Positions 50,729 to 58,790 of a stretch of DNA of 64,000 bases are shown one piece after another. A program made the translations under genes and the position numbers. Origin of the DNA: Nitrobium sp046350935 (GTDB lineage: Bacteria > Nitrospirota > Thermodesulfovibrionia > Thermodesulfovibrionales > Dissulfurispiraceae); the NCBI GenBank assembly GCA_046350935.1, contig JAXLZK010000015.1, positions 1-64,000 on the forward strand. The letters are read 5' to 3'. Below the pieces are notes generated by a model. It was not told the DNA's origin. It searched no databases and worked only from the letters and a program-made list of their open reading frames with translations. Within the stretch, counting starts at the first letter, position 1, and every line of letters begins with the position of its first letter.

Positions 50729-52192
50729 CTAGAATCCGTAGTCCTTCCAGCGGGTGTCCACGAGTTTTTTTATCCCGCCGGACATGAAGAGCTCGTCGGG
50801 CCAGTCGCGCATCATCCCCTCCTCCCGGGTCTTCCGGGTGGCATCGATGCCCATCTTTGCGCCGTAGCGCGGCCACTGGGCGGCATGGTCCAGGTCGTCC
50901 AGTGGGCCCTCCGCGATGACGACGTCCCGCCTCCAGTCCACGTTGTTTAGCACGCGCCATGCCGTATAGGAAACATTCTGCACGTCCACGTCCTCATCCA
51001 CGATGACCAGGAGCTTTGCAAACATCATCTGCCCCTTTCCCCACAACCCGTGGATGATCTTCTTCGCATGCCCCGGATAGCTCTTCTTGATGGAGATGAG
51101 GGCGGCGTTGTGGAATACGCCTTCCATGGGGAGGTTAATGTCCCGGATCTCGGGGGAGTCGAGCTTCATGAGGGGCAGGAAGATCCTTTCCGTCGCCTTC
51201 CCCATGTAGCAGTCTTCCATGGGGGGCTTGCCCACGATCGTGGCTGGATAGACCATGTCCTTCCGGTGGGTGATGCAGGTCACATGGAAAACCGGGTATT
51301 TGGCCGCCGCCGAGTAGAAGCCGGTATGGTCGCCGAAGGGGCCTTCGGTACGCATTTCCCCCGGATCGAGGTACCCCTCGATCACCAACTCGCTGTTCGC
51401 GGGCACTTCGATGTCGGAGGTGACGCACTTCACCATCTCCACCGGCTCCCGGCGCAGGAAGCCCGCGAAGAGCATCTCGTCGACGGACTCGGGGAGCGGG
51501 GCGCTGGAGGCGTAGATGACGGCGGGGTCGCTGCCGACCGCGATGGCCGCGGGCATCTTCCCGCCGAGGGCCTTATACTTGTCGTAGTGGCGCGCGCCGT
51601 CCTTGTGAATATGCCAGTGCATACCGGTGGTCACCTTGTCGTATACGTGGATGCGGTACATGCCGCAATTCTGCCGGCCCGTTTCGGGGTCACGGGTAAA
51701 CACCATGGGAAGGGTGATGAACCTCCCTTCGTCCGTAGGCTGCCCGTCCCCCGGCCAGCACTTGATGATAGGGAATTTGCCCAGGTCGGGATTCTCCCTC
51801 TCGACGACCTCCTGGCAGGGGGCGCTCTTCACCGTTCTGGGAAGAAACCTCGCTATCTCGAAGAGCCGGGGCAGCATCGCCAGTTTCTCCATCAGCGTCT
51901 TCGGAGGGGCCTGGTGGAGAAGGTCCTCGATGCGCTTTCCCACGTCGTCGAGCCGCTCCACTTCGAGGGAGAGGGTCATCCTCCCGAAGGAGCCGAAAAT
52001 GTTGGTGACCACCGGGTAGGCGGACCCCTTCACCTTCTCGAAAAAGAGGGCCTTGCCCCCTCCGGGGCTCTTGCACATCCTGTCCGTAATCTCCGCGATC
52101 TCGAGGATCGGGTCTGCCTCAACGGGTATCCTGTGGAGGAGCCCCCTCCTTTCGAGGGCGGCGAGGAAATCTCTCAAATCTCGGTACGCCAT
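50729..52192 (-). CDS. ubiD: UbiD-family (de)carboxylase
   Basis: 487 residues from the ATG at 52192. UbiD signatures: LRDFLAALERRGLLHRI, TNIFGSFGRMTL, the prFMN-binding region around YRIHVYDKVTTGMHWHIHKDGARH in parts, EGPFGDHTGFYS, and KLLVIVDEDVDVQN. It uses prenylated FMN to decarboxylate an aromatic acid, for instance in ubiquinone or menaquinone synthesis; the substrate is not shown here. No ubiX partner lies in the window. Its promoter (52384-52413) is separated from the start by a MITE-like repeat. Confidence 0.93.
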   Translation of the reverse strand: MAYRDLRDFLAALERRGLLHRIPVEADPILEIAEITDRMCKSPGGGKALFFEKVKGSAYPVVTNIFGSFGRMTLSLEVERLDDVGKRIEDLLHQAPPKTLMEKLAMLPRLFEIARFLPRTVKSAPCQEVVERENPDLGKFPIIKCWPGDGQPTDEGRFITLPMVFTRDPETGRQNCGMYRIHVYDKVTTGMHWHIHKDGARHYDKYKALGGKMPAAIAVGSDPAVIYASSAPLPESVDEMLFAGFLRREPVEMVKCVTSDIEVPANSELVIEGYLDPGEMRTEGPFGDHTGFYSAAAKYPVFHVTCITHRKDMVYPATIVGKPPMEDCYMGKATERIFLPLMKLDSPEIRDINLPMEGVFHNAALISIKKSYPGHAKKIIHGLWGKGQMMFAKLLVIVDEDVDVQNVSYTAWRVLNNVDWRRDVVIAEGPLDDLDHAAQWPRYGAKMGIDATRKTREEGMMRDWPDELFMSGGIKKLVDTRWKDYGF

Positions 52193-52213
52193 GATTTCAC
52201 CTGTATTTTTTCC

Positions 52214-52370
52214 AAGAGCGTCTAACAAAATGAAGTGGTACTCTGAAGCATTGTCATTCCCGCAAGCGGAGCAGAGCCTGTCCCCGCCTGTCGGGGATCG
52301 CGGGAATTCTTACAGCAGGAAAAGATTCCGGACGAGCCGGAATGACAAATTCATTCTGTTAGACGCTCTT
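52214..52370. mobile_element. MITE-like repeat with ~21-bp terminal inverted repeats, copy 1
   Basis: AAGAGCGTCTAACAAAATGAA (52214-52234, 21 bases shown in two halves: AAGAGCGTCTA / ACAAAATGAA) mirrors 52350-52370. The interior has the GTCATTCC...CCGGAATGAC core. The same ends and core recur at 61214-61374. It lies inside the 5' leader of ubiD. Confidence 0.7.
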
Positions 52371-52383
52371 AGAATGATTTTGT

Positions 52384-52413
52384 ATTATATCCCTCTTCCC
52401 GAAGGCTTGACAA
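52384..52413 (-). promoter_or_regulatory. sigma70-type promoter of ubiD
   Basis: Minus strand: TTGTCA (52413-52408), 18-base spacer, TATAAT (52389-52384). The leader to the ubiD ATG would be about 185 bases and carry the whole repeat. Confidence 0.65.
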
Positions 52414-52517
52414 CAGGATGACCTGAAAGCAAACAGCCGGTATCTCCGGAAAGGAGAAACACCGGCTGAATACGGTATCGCGCGGATTTACTTCCGGACA
52501 CGAGGTGCGCATATTTC

Positions 52518-52608
52518 GTCACTCCGGTGAAAACCGGAGCCCAGAAGTCTTTGAAAACTCTGGATTCCGGCTCTTGTCCCGGCCCAGTCCGGGATCTGCC
52601 GGAATGAC
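52518..52608. repeat. Third copy of the repeat core, without terminal repeats
   Basis: GTCACTCCGG ... GCCGGAATGAC with the inner CTTGTCCCGGCCCAGTCC block, like 61240-61345. It ends 74 bases before the ndk stop. The remaining part of the 490-base gap (52193-52681) holds the ubiD promoter and a CAGCCGGT/ACCGGCTG hairpin (52434-52468); no gene is present. Confidence 0.55.
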
Positions 52609-52681
52609 GGAGAGGGGAAATCCTTACCTTGCAAAGTCATTTATTGAATGTGCGTACGTCGTGTTCCGGAATGAAAAAAGC

Positions 52682-53095
52682 TTACAGGATCTCCAACATC
52701 GAAAAGAAATAGGAAATCTCGAAACAGGCGGACTCGGGGGAATCGGAGCCGTGGACGGTATTCCTCTCCACGTTTTCCGCATGGTCCTTCCTGATGGTGC
52801 CGGGCAGTGCGTTCGCCGGGTTCGTCGCCCCCATGATCTCCCTGTTTTTGGCGATGGCATTCTCGCCTTCGAGGACCATGACGACGATAGGCCCCTCCGA
52901 CATGAAATCGGTGAGGCTGTCGTAGAAGGGCCTCTCCTTGTGCACGATATAGAAGCCCTTCGCTTCCTCCTTCGAGAGCCATATCTTCTTCATGGCGGCG
53001 ACCCTCAGCCCGCTCTTCTCGAACCTGCCGACGATATCGCCGATCACGTTCTTCTTTACTCCATCCGGTTTGATGATCGAGAGCGTCCTTTCCAT
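52682..53095 (-). CDS. ndk: Nucleoside diphosphate kinase
   Basis: 137 residues. ERTLSIIKPDGVKKNVIG at the start; catalytic His in NTVHGSDSPESA; ALPGTIRKDHAE. Balances nucleoside triphosphate pools. Last gene of the acpS-etfB-etfA-fabD-mdh-ndk run. Confidence 0.97.
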   Translation of the reverse strand: MERTLSIIKPDGVKKNVIGDIVGRFEKSGLRVAAMKKIWLSKEEAKGFYIVHKERPFYDSLTDFMSEGPIVVMVLEGENAIAKNREIMGATNPANALPGTIRKDHAENVERNTVHGSDSPESACFEISYFFSMLEIL

Positions 53096-53108
53096 CCTTA
53101 CTCCTCCT

Positions 53109-54038
53109 CTATAGGTTTAGTTTCTTCACCAGTGAGCTGACCGCTTCCACCGACTTCGCGAAGTCCCGCTTCTCCTGCTCGTTCAATTCCATCTGTACGA
53201 TCTTTTCAGCTCCGCCGCTCCCCATGATGACGGGCACCCCGGTGTAGATGCCTTTCGCGCCATACTCTCCGTCGAGATAGGCGGAGCAGGGCAGCATTCT
53301 CTTTTTGTCGAGGACGATCGCCTCCACCATCTGGTAGGCCGCCGCTGCCGGGGCATAGTAGGCGCTCCCGGTCTTCAGCAGGGCGACGATTTCGGCTCCC
53401 CCGTTCCGCGTCCTCTCCACGAGAGCGTCGATCCGCTCCTTCCCGAGCAGCTCGGTGATGGACACTCCCCGCACCGTGGTAAAGCGCGGCATGGGCACCA
53501 TCAGGTCTCCGTGCCCGCCGAGAACGAGGGCCTCCACATCCTCAGGGGAGACGCCCAACTCCCACGCCACAAAAGTCCGGAAGCGGGCTGAATCGAGCAC
53601 CCCTCCCATCCCGACGATCCTCTTCGGATCGAAGCCCGCACCCTTCAGGCTCACCTGCGCCATCACGTCCATGGGGTTCGTCACCACGATAATGACCGCG
53701 TCCGGGGACGCAGTGGCCGCCTTTTCAGTGACCTGCGAGACCACCTTTGCGTTCGCAAAGAGGAGGTCGTCCCTGCTCATGCCGGGCTTCCTCGCCAGCC
53801 CGGCGGTGATCACGATGACGTCGGAGCCCGCGGTATGCGCGTAGTCGCTGGTGCCGCAGATGAAGGACGAAGAGCCCCAGAGAGGGCAGGCCTGCGCAAG
53901 ATCCAGGGCCTTTCCCTCGGGGATCCCCCCGGAAATATCGAAGAGCACGACGTCGCAGAGCCCCGACTGCATCAGCATCTGGGCGAGAGACGCACCCACA
54001 TTGCCCGCACCTACAACCGACACTTTCTTTCTCATCAT
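53109..54038 (-). CDS. mdh: Malate dehydrogenase
   Basis: 309 residues. Nucleotide-binding VSVVGAGNVGASLAQ, substrate-specificity loop ARKPGMSRDDLL (Arg at the oxaloacetate position), VVTNPMDVM, and the catalytic region VLGGHGDLMVPM. LDH-like MDH type. It converts malate and oxaloacetate in the TCA cycle. Two ATGs start the gene side by side (54038 and 54035). Confidence 0.95.
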   Translation of the reverse strand: MMRKKVSVVGAGNVGASLAQMLMQSGLCDVVLFDISGGIPEGKALDLAQACPLWGSSSFICGTSDYAHTAGSDVIVITAGLARKPGMSRDDLLFANAKVVSQVTEKAATASPDAVIIVVTNPMDVMAQVSLKGAGFDPKRIVGMGGVLDSARFRTFVAWELGVSPEDVEALVLGGHGDLMVPMPRFTTVRGVSITELLGKERIDALVERTRNGGAEIVALLKTGSAYYAPAAAAYQMVEAIVLDKKRMLPCSAYLDGEYGAKGIYTGVPVIMGSGGAEKIVQMELNEQEKRDFAKSVEAVSSLVKKLNL

Positions 54039-54105
54039 GACCCCCTTTTCTCTGTGCGGGGAAAAGCCCTCCGCATCTTTTTGGCGTATTACCGGTTTAC
54101 CGGGT

Positions 54106-55059
54106 TTACTGGCGGTTTACCGGCGGCTCCTGCGCAGTGACCCGGGCCGCGGTGGCATCCAGCGACTCCGTATCCTCCACGTTCAGGATCACCGCAGCAG
54201 GCTCTATCCTTTTCACAAGACCAGAGAGCACTTTTCCGGGCCCGACCTCTATAAAGGTGGTTATCCCCGAGGCCGCGATCATCCTGATGCAGTCCTCCCA
54301 CAGGACCGACCGGCTGAGCTGCAGGACGAGGGATTCCCGTATCTCTCCGGCATCGGACACAAACCGCGCCCCCGTATTATTCACGAAGGGGATCTGCGCA
54401 TCCCGCAGCGGGACCTCCCCGAGGGCGGCCTCGAACCTCCTCCCCGCCTCCTCCATCAATGCGCAGTGGGAGGGGACGCTCACCGCAAGGGGCACCGCCC
54501 GTTTTGCCCCGGCTTCCTTCAGCCTGCCCATCGCCTCCTCCACCGCCTTCCGTTCTCCCGAGATCACCGTCTGTCCAGGGCAGTTGTAATTGGCGACCGA
54601 AACGTACCCCGAAGAGACACCCCTGCAGACCTCGTCGATCGCTCTTCTTTCGAGGCCGAGAATGGCCGCCATGAGTCCGGCGCCTTCGGGCACCGCCTCC
54701 TGCATGATTTTTCCCCTCGTCTCGGTGATCCGTACCGCATCCCGGAAGGAGAGGCTTCCCGCGGCCACGAGGGCAGAGTATTCGCCGAGGCTGTGCCCGG
54801 CCACCGCGGCGGGGGCACTGTTCTTCAGGGACAACGCCGTGAAAGCCGCCAGGCTCGCCGTGAGCAGACAGGGCTGCGTCCGGTGGGTCTTGTTCAGCTC
54901 TTCGGCCGGTCCGTTAAAGCTCAGCTCCGCCACGTCGTAGCCGAGGACCGCGGAGGCCTCGTTGTAGAGCCTCTTCACCTCATCGAAGGCGTCATAAAGG
55001 CTCTTCCCCATCCCTACCGTCTGCGATCCCTGCCCCGGAAAGAGAAAGCACGTTCTCAT
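54106..55059 (-). CDS. fabD: Malonyl-CoA:ACP transacylase FabD
   Basis: 317 residues. FPGQGSQTVGMGKSLYD, active Ser in AGHSLGEYSAL, VANYNCPGQTVISG, VPSHCALM (active His), and FIEVGPGKVLSGLVKRI. It supplies malonyl-ACP. Its ATG directly abuts the etfA stop with no spacer, so the two are likely coupled. Confidence 0.96.
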   Translation of the reverse strand: MRTCFLFPGQGSQTVGMGKSLYDAFDEVKRLYNEASAVLGYDVAELSFNGPAEELNKTHRTQPCLLTASLAAFTALSLKNSAPAAVAGHSLGEYSALVAAGSLSFRDAVRITETRGKIMQEAVPEGAGLMAAILGLERRAIDEVCRGVSSGYVSVANYNCPGQTVISGERKAVEEAMGRLKEAGAKRAVPLAVSVPSHCALMEEAGRRFEAALGEVPLRDAQIPFVNNTGARFVSDAGEIRESLVLQLSRSVLWEDCIRMIAASGITTFIEVGPGKVLSGLVKRIEPAAVILNVEDTESLDATAARVTAQEPPVNRQ

Positions 55060-56250
55060 CTATTGTTTCGCCTCTCTCAGCTTCCTGATCAGGAGGGGGA
55101 CCACCTCATTGACGTCGCCGACGATCCCGTAGGTCGCTGCGCTGAAGATGGGGGCTTCGGGGTTCTTGTTGATGGCGATGATGATGTCGGAGGACTGCAT
55201 GCCCACCAGATGCTGCACCGCCCCCGAGATGCCGCAGGCGATATAGATCTTCGGACAGACGGTCCGCCCCGTCTGCCCCACCTGGTGGCTGTAGGGGATC
55301 CACCCCTCGTCCACCGCAGCCCGTGAGGCGCCCACCGTTCCGCCCATCAGCTCCGCGAGCTCTTCGAGCATCCGGAAGCCCTTTGCGTCTCCCATGCCCC
55401 TCCCTCCGGCGATGATTACCTCCGCGTCCTGGAGGTTGATCAGGCACTCCGACGCCTCCTTCAGGGTCCCCAGCACCTTCGTCCTGCAGACGAGGGCATC
55501 GGCGGCGACAGAAAGGACCTCCCCTGTTCTTCCGGGGTCGTAATCGGCCCTCTTCATTACCCGCGGCCGTACCGTGGCGATCTGGGGGCGGTGGTTGGGG
55601 CAGAAGATGGTGGCCATGATGTTCCCTCCGAAGGCGGGGCGTATCTGGAGGAGGTTTCCCGTCTCCCTGTCGATCTCGAGTGCGGTGCAGTCCGCGGTGA
55701 GGCCGGTCCGCAGGCGCGCGGCGACACGGGGGATGAAGGAGCGTCCGATGGGGGTGGCGCCGGCAAGGACGATGGCGGGCTTGTGGGCCTTGATCAGCCC
55801 GGTGAGCATCTGCGCATACGGCTCATCGTTGAAGGTCCCGAAAACGGGGTCGGCAGCATGGTATACCTTGTCCGCCCCCCACCTGATCAGCTCACGGGCG
55901 TCTTCCGCGGTGGAGCCCAGCAGAACGGCGGAGAGGTCGGTCTGCTGCTCATCGGCAAGCCTTCTCCCCGCACCGAGGAGCTCATAGGCTACCGGGGCCA
56001 CCTTGCCCTCCCTCTGCTCGGCAAAGACCCATACCCCCCGGAAGCCCGAGAGGTCCGCCTTCTGTCCGTCCCCCTCTTCGGCCACTTCGAGGATCGCTCC
56101 CTCTGGGCAGGCGTTCAGGCATGTCCTGCAGAACTGGCAATACTCGTTGATGAGCGCCTTGCCGCCCTCCATGACGATGGCGGTAAAGGGACACGACTCT
56201 ATGCACTGACCGCACGCGCTGCATTTTTCTCTATTGACGCTTATACGCAT
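55060..56250 (-). CDS. etfA: Electron-transfer flavoprotein alpha subunit with N-terminal ferredoxin domain
   Basis: 396 residues. Residues 1-60 are a 2[4Fe-4S] domain (CSACGQCIESCPF and CQFCRTCLNACPEGA), then the EtfA body and the FAD-binding end VGQTGRTVCPKIYIACGISGAVQHL in parts, SATYGIVGDVNEVVP. Such fusions occur in CarE/LctC-type Etf proteins that take part in electron bifurcation. The ATG at 56250 overlaps the etfB stop by 10 bases; the upstream frame to 56682 is a shadow of etfB. Confidence 0.94.
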   Translation of the reverse strand: MRISVNREKCSACGQCIESCPFTAIVMEGGKALINEYCQFCRTCLNACPEGAILEVAEEGDGQKADLSGFRGVWVFAEQREGKVAPVAYELLGAGRRLADEQQTDLSAVLLGSTAEDARELIRWGADKVYHAADPVFGTFNDEPYAQMLTGLIKAHKPAIVLAGATPIGRSFIPRVAARLRTGLTADCTALEIDRETGNLLQIRPAFGGNIMATIFCPNHRPQIATVRPRVMKRADYDPGRTGEVLSVAADALVCRTKVLGTLKEASECLINLQDAEVIIAGGRGMGDAKGFRMLEELAELMGGTVGASRAAVDEGWIPYSHQVGQTGRTVCPKIYIACGISGAVQHLVGMQSSDIIIAINKNPEAPIFSAATYGIVGDVNEVVPLLIRKLREAKQ

Positions 56251-57023
56251 TTGAACCCTCTCAGCTCCTGGACGAGAGCGTCCACCTGGTCCTCGACGCT
56301 CCCCTGCAGCACCTTCCTGCCCGCCTTTGCAGGAGGGGCGAAGATGTTCCTCACCTGGGTGGGGGACCCCTTCAGCCCGACGTTCTCCTCGCCGGCGCCG
56401 AGCGCTGCCAGGTCCATCTTCAGGACGACCGCCTTTTTCGCCGCCATCTTTCCCTTCAGGGAGGGGAGCCGGGGAACATTGATTTCTTTTACTACGGTCA
56501 GCAGCACGGGAAGGGACGCTTCCACCATGTCGTAGCCGTCGTCCATCAACCGCTGCACCCGCAGGGAACCCTCTGAAACCTCTTCGATTTTCCTTACGTA
56601 GGAGATATGGGGTATGTTCAGAAACTCCGCCACTTCGGGGCCCACCTGGGCGGTATCGCCGTCGATGGCCTGCTTGCCGCACAGGACGATCGAGAAGCCG
56701 ATCTTTTCGATCGCATTGTACAGGGCATAGGAAGTCGCCCAGGTATCGGCGCCCGCGAAGGCCCTGTCGGAGATGAGGCGCACCTCGTCCACCCCCATGG
56801 CGACCGCTTCCCGCAGCGCCTCTTCGGCCTGGGGCGGCCCCATGGTAATGGCGATCACCTTTCCTCCCGCCTTTTCCCTGATCTGGAGAGCCGCTTCCAG
56901 GGCATGCACGTCGTACGGATTGATGATGCTCGGCACGCCGTCGCGGACAAGCGTATTCGTCTCAGGATTTATCCTGACTTCGGCCGTGTCAGGGACCTGT
57001 TTTATACAGACGACAATGTTCAC
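56241..57023 (-). CDS. etfB: Electron-transfer flavoprotein beta subunit
   Basis: 260 residues. MNIVVCIKQVPDTAEVRI, the GKQAIDGDTAQVGPEVAEFL loop (typical of bifurcating Etf), and EINVPRLPSLKGKMAAKK. Pairs with EtfA and carries electrons to or from an acyl-CoA or hydroxyacid dehydrogenase that is not in this window. AGAGGTG stands before the ATG. Confidence 0.95.
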   Translation of the reverse strand: MNIVVCIKQVPDTAEVRINPETNTLVRDGVPSIINPYDVHALEAALQIREKAGGKVIAITMGPPQAEEALREAVAMGVDEVRLISDRAFAGADTWATSYALYNAIEKIGFSIVLCGKQAIDGDTAQVGPEVAEFLNIPHISYVRKIEEVSEGSLRVQRLMDDGYDMVEASLPVLLTVVKEINVPRLPSLKGKMAAKKAVVLKMDLAALGAGEENVGLKGSPTQVRNIFAPPAKAGRKVLQGSVEDQVDALVQELRGFKCV

Positions 57024-57139
57024 CTCTTTCCCCCTCTTTCAAAAAAAATGTATGCTCACACAGGTATGCTGAAAAACTACGAAAGCCGCTGCAAGACGGA
57101 AACTGCTGCTCCCGCCGGATCAGCCTGCCATTATAGCCT

Positions 57140-57514
57140 TTATTTTCCTTCTTTTTCAAGTAGTACGGTAGCCACCGCATGGCTGCGCTCGTGGCTCAGG
57201 GAAAGGTGAATGAGGAGACGCCCGGCGGCGGAAAGGAGCTCCGTGGCTGTCCCCCGCAGGGCGATGGAGGGCTTGCCCGTGCTGCCGCGGACAACCTCTA
57301 TCTCCCGGTACGGAAGGGGAACCGGGGACGCTTTTACCATCGCCTCCTTGGCGGCGAACCGGGCGGCGAGGCCGGGAAAGGGATCCGTTCTTCCATAGCA
57401 GAAGGCGATCTCCTCTTCGGTGAACACCCTCTTCAGGAAGCGGTCTCCCCACCTCTCCACCGCCTGCCGGATCCGCTCTATTTCGACAATGTCCGTTCCG
57501 ATTCCGTAAATCAC
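57140..57514 (-). CDS. acpS: Holo-ACP synthase
   Basis: 124 residues from a GTG. IYGIGTDIVEIERI (metal Asp), RFAAKEAMVKA (metal Glu), HLSLSHERSHAVATVLLE. It loads 4'-phosphopantetheine on ACP. Fits with fabD downstream. Confidence 0.95.
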   Translation of the reverse strand: MIYGIGTDIVEIERIRQAVERWGDRFLKRVFTEEEIAFCYGRTDPFPGLAARFAAKEAMVKASPVPLPYREIEVVRGSTGKPSIALRGTATELLSAAGRLLIHLSLSHERSHAVATVLLEKEGK

Positions 57515-57571
57515 TCCCGAATCCTTTCCGGCATCCTCTCTTTTGCCGCTCCCGGCGTGTGCCTACACACC

Positions 57572-58303
57572 CTAGTGCCCCTTTCTGCCGGCTCCTCCCG
57601 CCAGGAGATCCTTCATCTCCCGCACCGCCCGCTCCAGCCCCACCAACACCGCCCGGGCGATGATGCTGTGCCCGATGTAAAGCCCCCGTATGCCTTCCAC
57701 GGCGGCTATCTGCGCCGCATTGTAGTAGTTCAGGCCGTGCCCCGCGTTGACGGTGAGCTCCTGCTTGCCCGCCATCTTCACCGCCTCCATGACCCGGTGT
57801 AACTCCTCGTGCTGCTTTTTGCCCTTTGCATTGGCGTAAAGCCCCGTGTGGACCTCCACCATGTCGGCATCCACCTCCCGCGCGAGATCGACATCCATGA
57901 TGTGGGGATTGATGAAAAGACTCACCGGGATGCCCGCATCGTGGATCTTCCTGATGCTCTCCCTGAGATGGGCCTTCTGTCCGATCATATCCAGCCCGCC
58001 CTCCGTAGTCAGCTCCTGCCTCTTCTCCGGGACAAGCGTGACCAGGTCGGGCCTGACTTCGCGCGCGATGCGGATCATTTCCTCAGTCGCACCCATTTCG
58101 AGGTTCAGCTCGCAGGGGACAATCCCGCGCAGGAGCCGCACATCCCTGTCCTGCGCATGACGCCTGTCCTCCCGGAGATGGACGGTGATCCCGTCGGCCC
58201 CTCCGAGGAGCGCCAGGCCCGCCGCGATCACCGGGTCGGGCTCAAAGGTCTTCCGTGCCTCCCGCACCGTCGCCACATGATCGATATTCACTCCCAAAAA
58301 CAT
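57572..58303 (-). CDS. pdxJ: Pyridoxine 5'-phosphate synthase PdxJ
   Basis: 243 residues. LGVNIDHVATVREARK, GITVHLREDRRHAQDRDV, TLVPEKRQELTTEGGLD, AGHGLNYYNA and IGHSIIARAVLVGLERAV are all family motifs. Makes PNP from 1-deoxyxylulose 5-phosphate and 3-amino-2-oxopropyl phosphate. First gene of the run ending in ndk, or of its own unit. Confidence 0.97.
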   Translation of the reverse strand: MFLGVNIDHVATVREARKTFEPDPVIAAGLALLGGADGITVHLREDRRHAQDRDVRLLRGIVPCELNLEMGATEEMIRIAREVRPDLVTLVPEKRQELTTEGGLDMIGQKAHLRESIRKIHDAGIPVSLFINPHIMDVDLAREVDADMVEVHTGLYANAKGKKQHEELHRVMEAVKMAGKQELTVNAGHGLNYYNAAQIAAVEGIRGLYIGHSIIARAVLVGLERAVREMKDLLAGGAGRKGH

Positions 58304-58333
58304 GCCGCTGCCTCCTTGTAACTCAAATGAACC

Positions 58334-58690
58334 CTAATAGATAAGACGGTAAAACAAAAGACCCAGGAATTCGTGCATTCCCGCGTAGGTACTCCAGAGG
58401 CCGGAGATATCGGGCAGATACTCCTGCCATCCGTATTTCTTGTCCCCCCACGTCTTGAAAGCAGCGGGATACGGGAGGACCTTCAGGCGCACTCTCTCAA
58501 AGCTCATCAGGGAGCGCTTCATATGGAAAGCAGAAGTAACTAGTATAGGCCTTTTGAAGCCGAACTTTCCACATATTTCCTTCGTGTAGCGGGCGTTTTC
58601 GATCGTGTCCCTGCTCCTGTCCTCCAGGATGATTTCCTTTTCGGGAATGCCGAGGTCCACCAGGAACCGCTGTACGATGGGCGCCTCCGC
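58334..58690 (-). CDS. YdcF/ElyC-like DUF218 protein, C-terminal fragment cut by the scaffold gap
   Basis: The 118 codons after the N run read a DUF218 domain end: DRSRDTIENARYTKEI, LVTSAFHMKRSLMSFERV, LKVLPYPAAF, and a C-terminal GMHEFLGLLFYRLIY membrane-like end. The N-terminal part with membrane helices is lost in the gap. In the six-frame reading it appears fused to nrdJ, but only because the N run keeps the frame open. Function of the family is linked to envelope or undecaprenyl carriers. Confidence 0.85.
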   Translation of the reverse strand, partial: AEAPIVQRFLVDLGIPEKEIILEDRSRDTIENARYTKEICGKFGFKRPILVTSAFHMKRSLMSFERVRLKVLPYPAAFKTWGDKKYGWQEYLPDISGLWSTYAGMHEFLGLLFYRLIY

Positions 58691-58790
58691 NNNNNNNNNN
58701 NNNNNNNNNNNNNNNNNNNNNNNNNNNNNNNNNNNNNNNNNNNNNNNNNNNNNNNNNNNNNNNNNNNNNNNNNNNNNNNNNNNNNNNNNN
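58691..58790. other. Scaffold gap of 100 N
   Basis: A round 100 N is a standard placeholder, so the real distance between the nrdJ 3' part and the ydcF-like gene is unknown. The missing sequence should hold the nrdJ C-terminus and the ydcF start. Confidence 0.95.
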
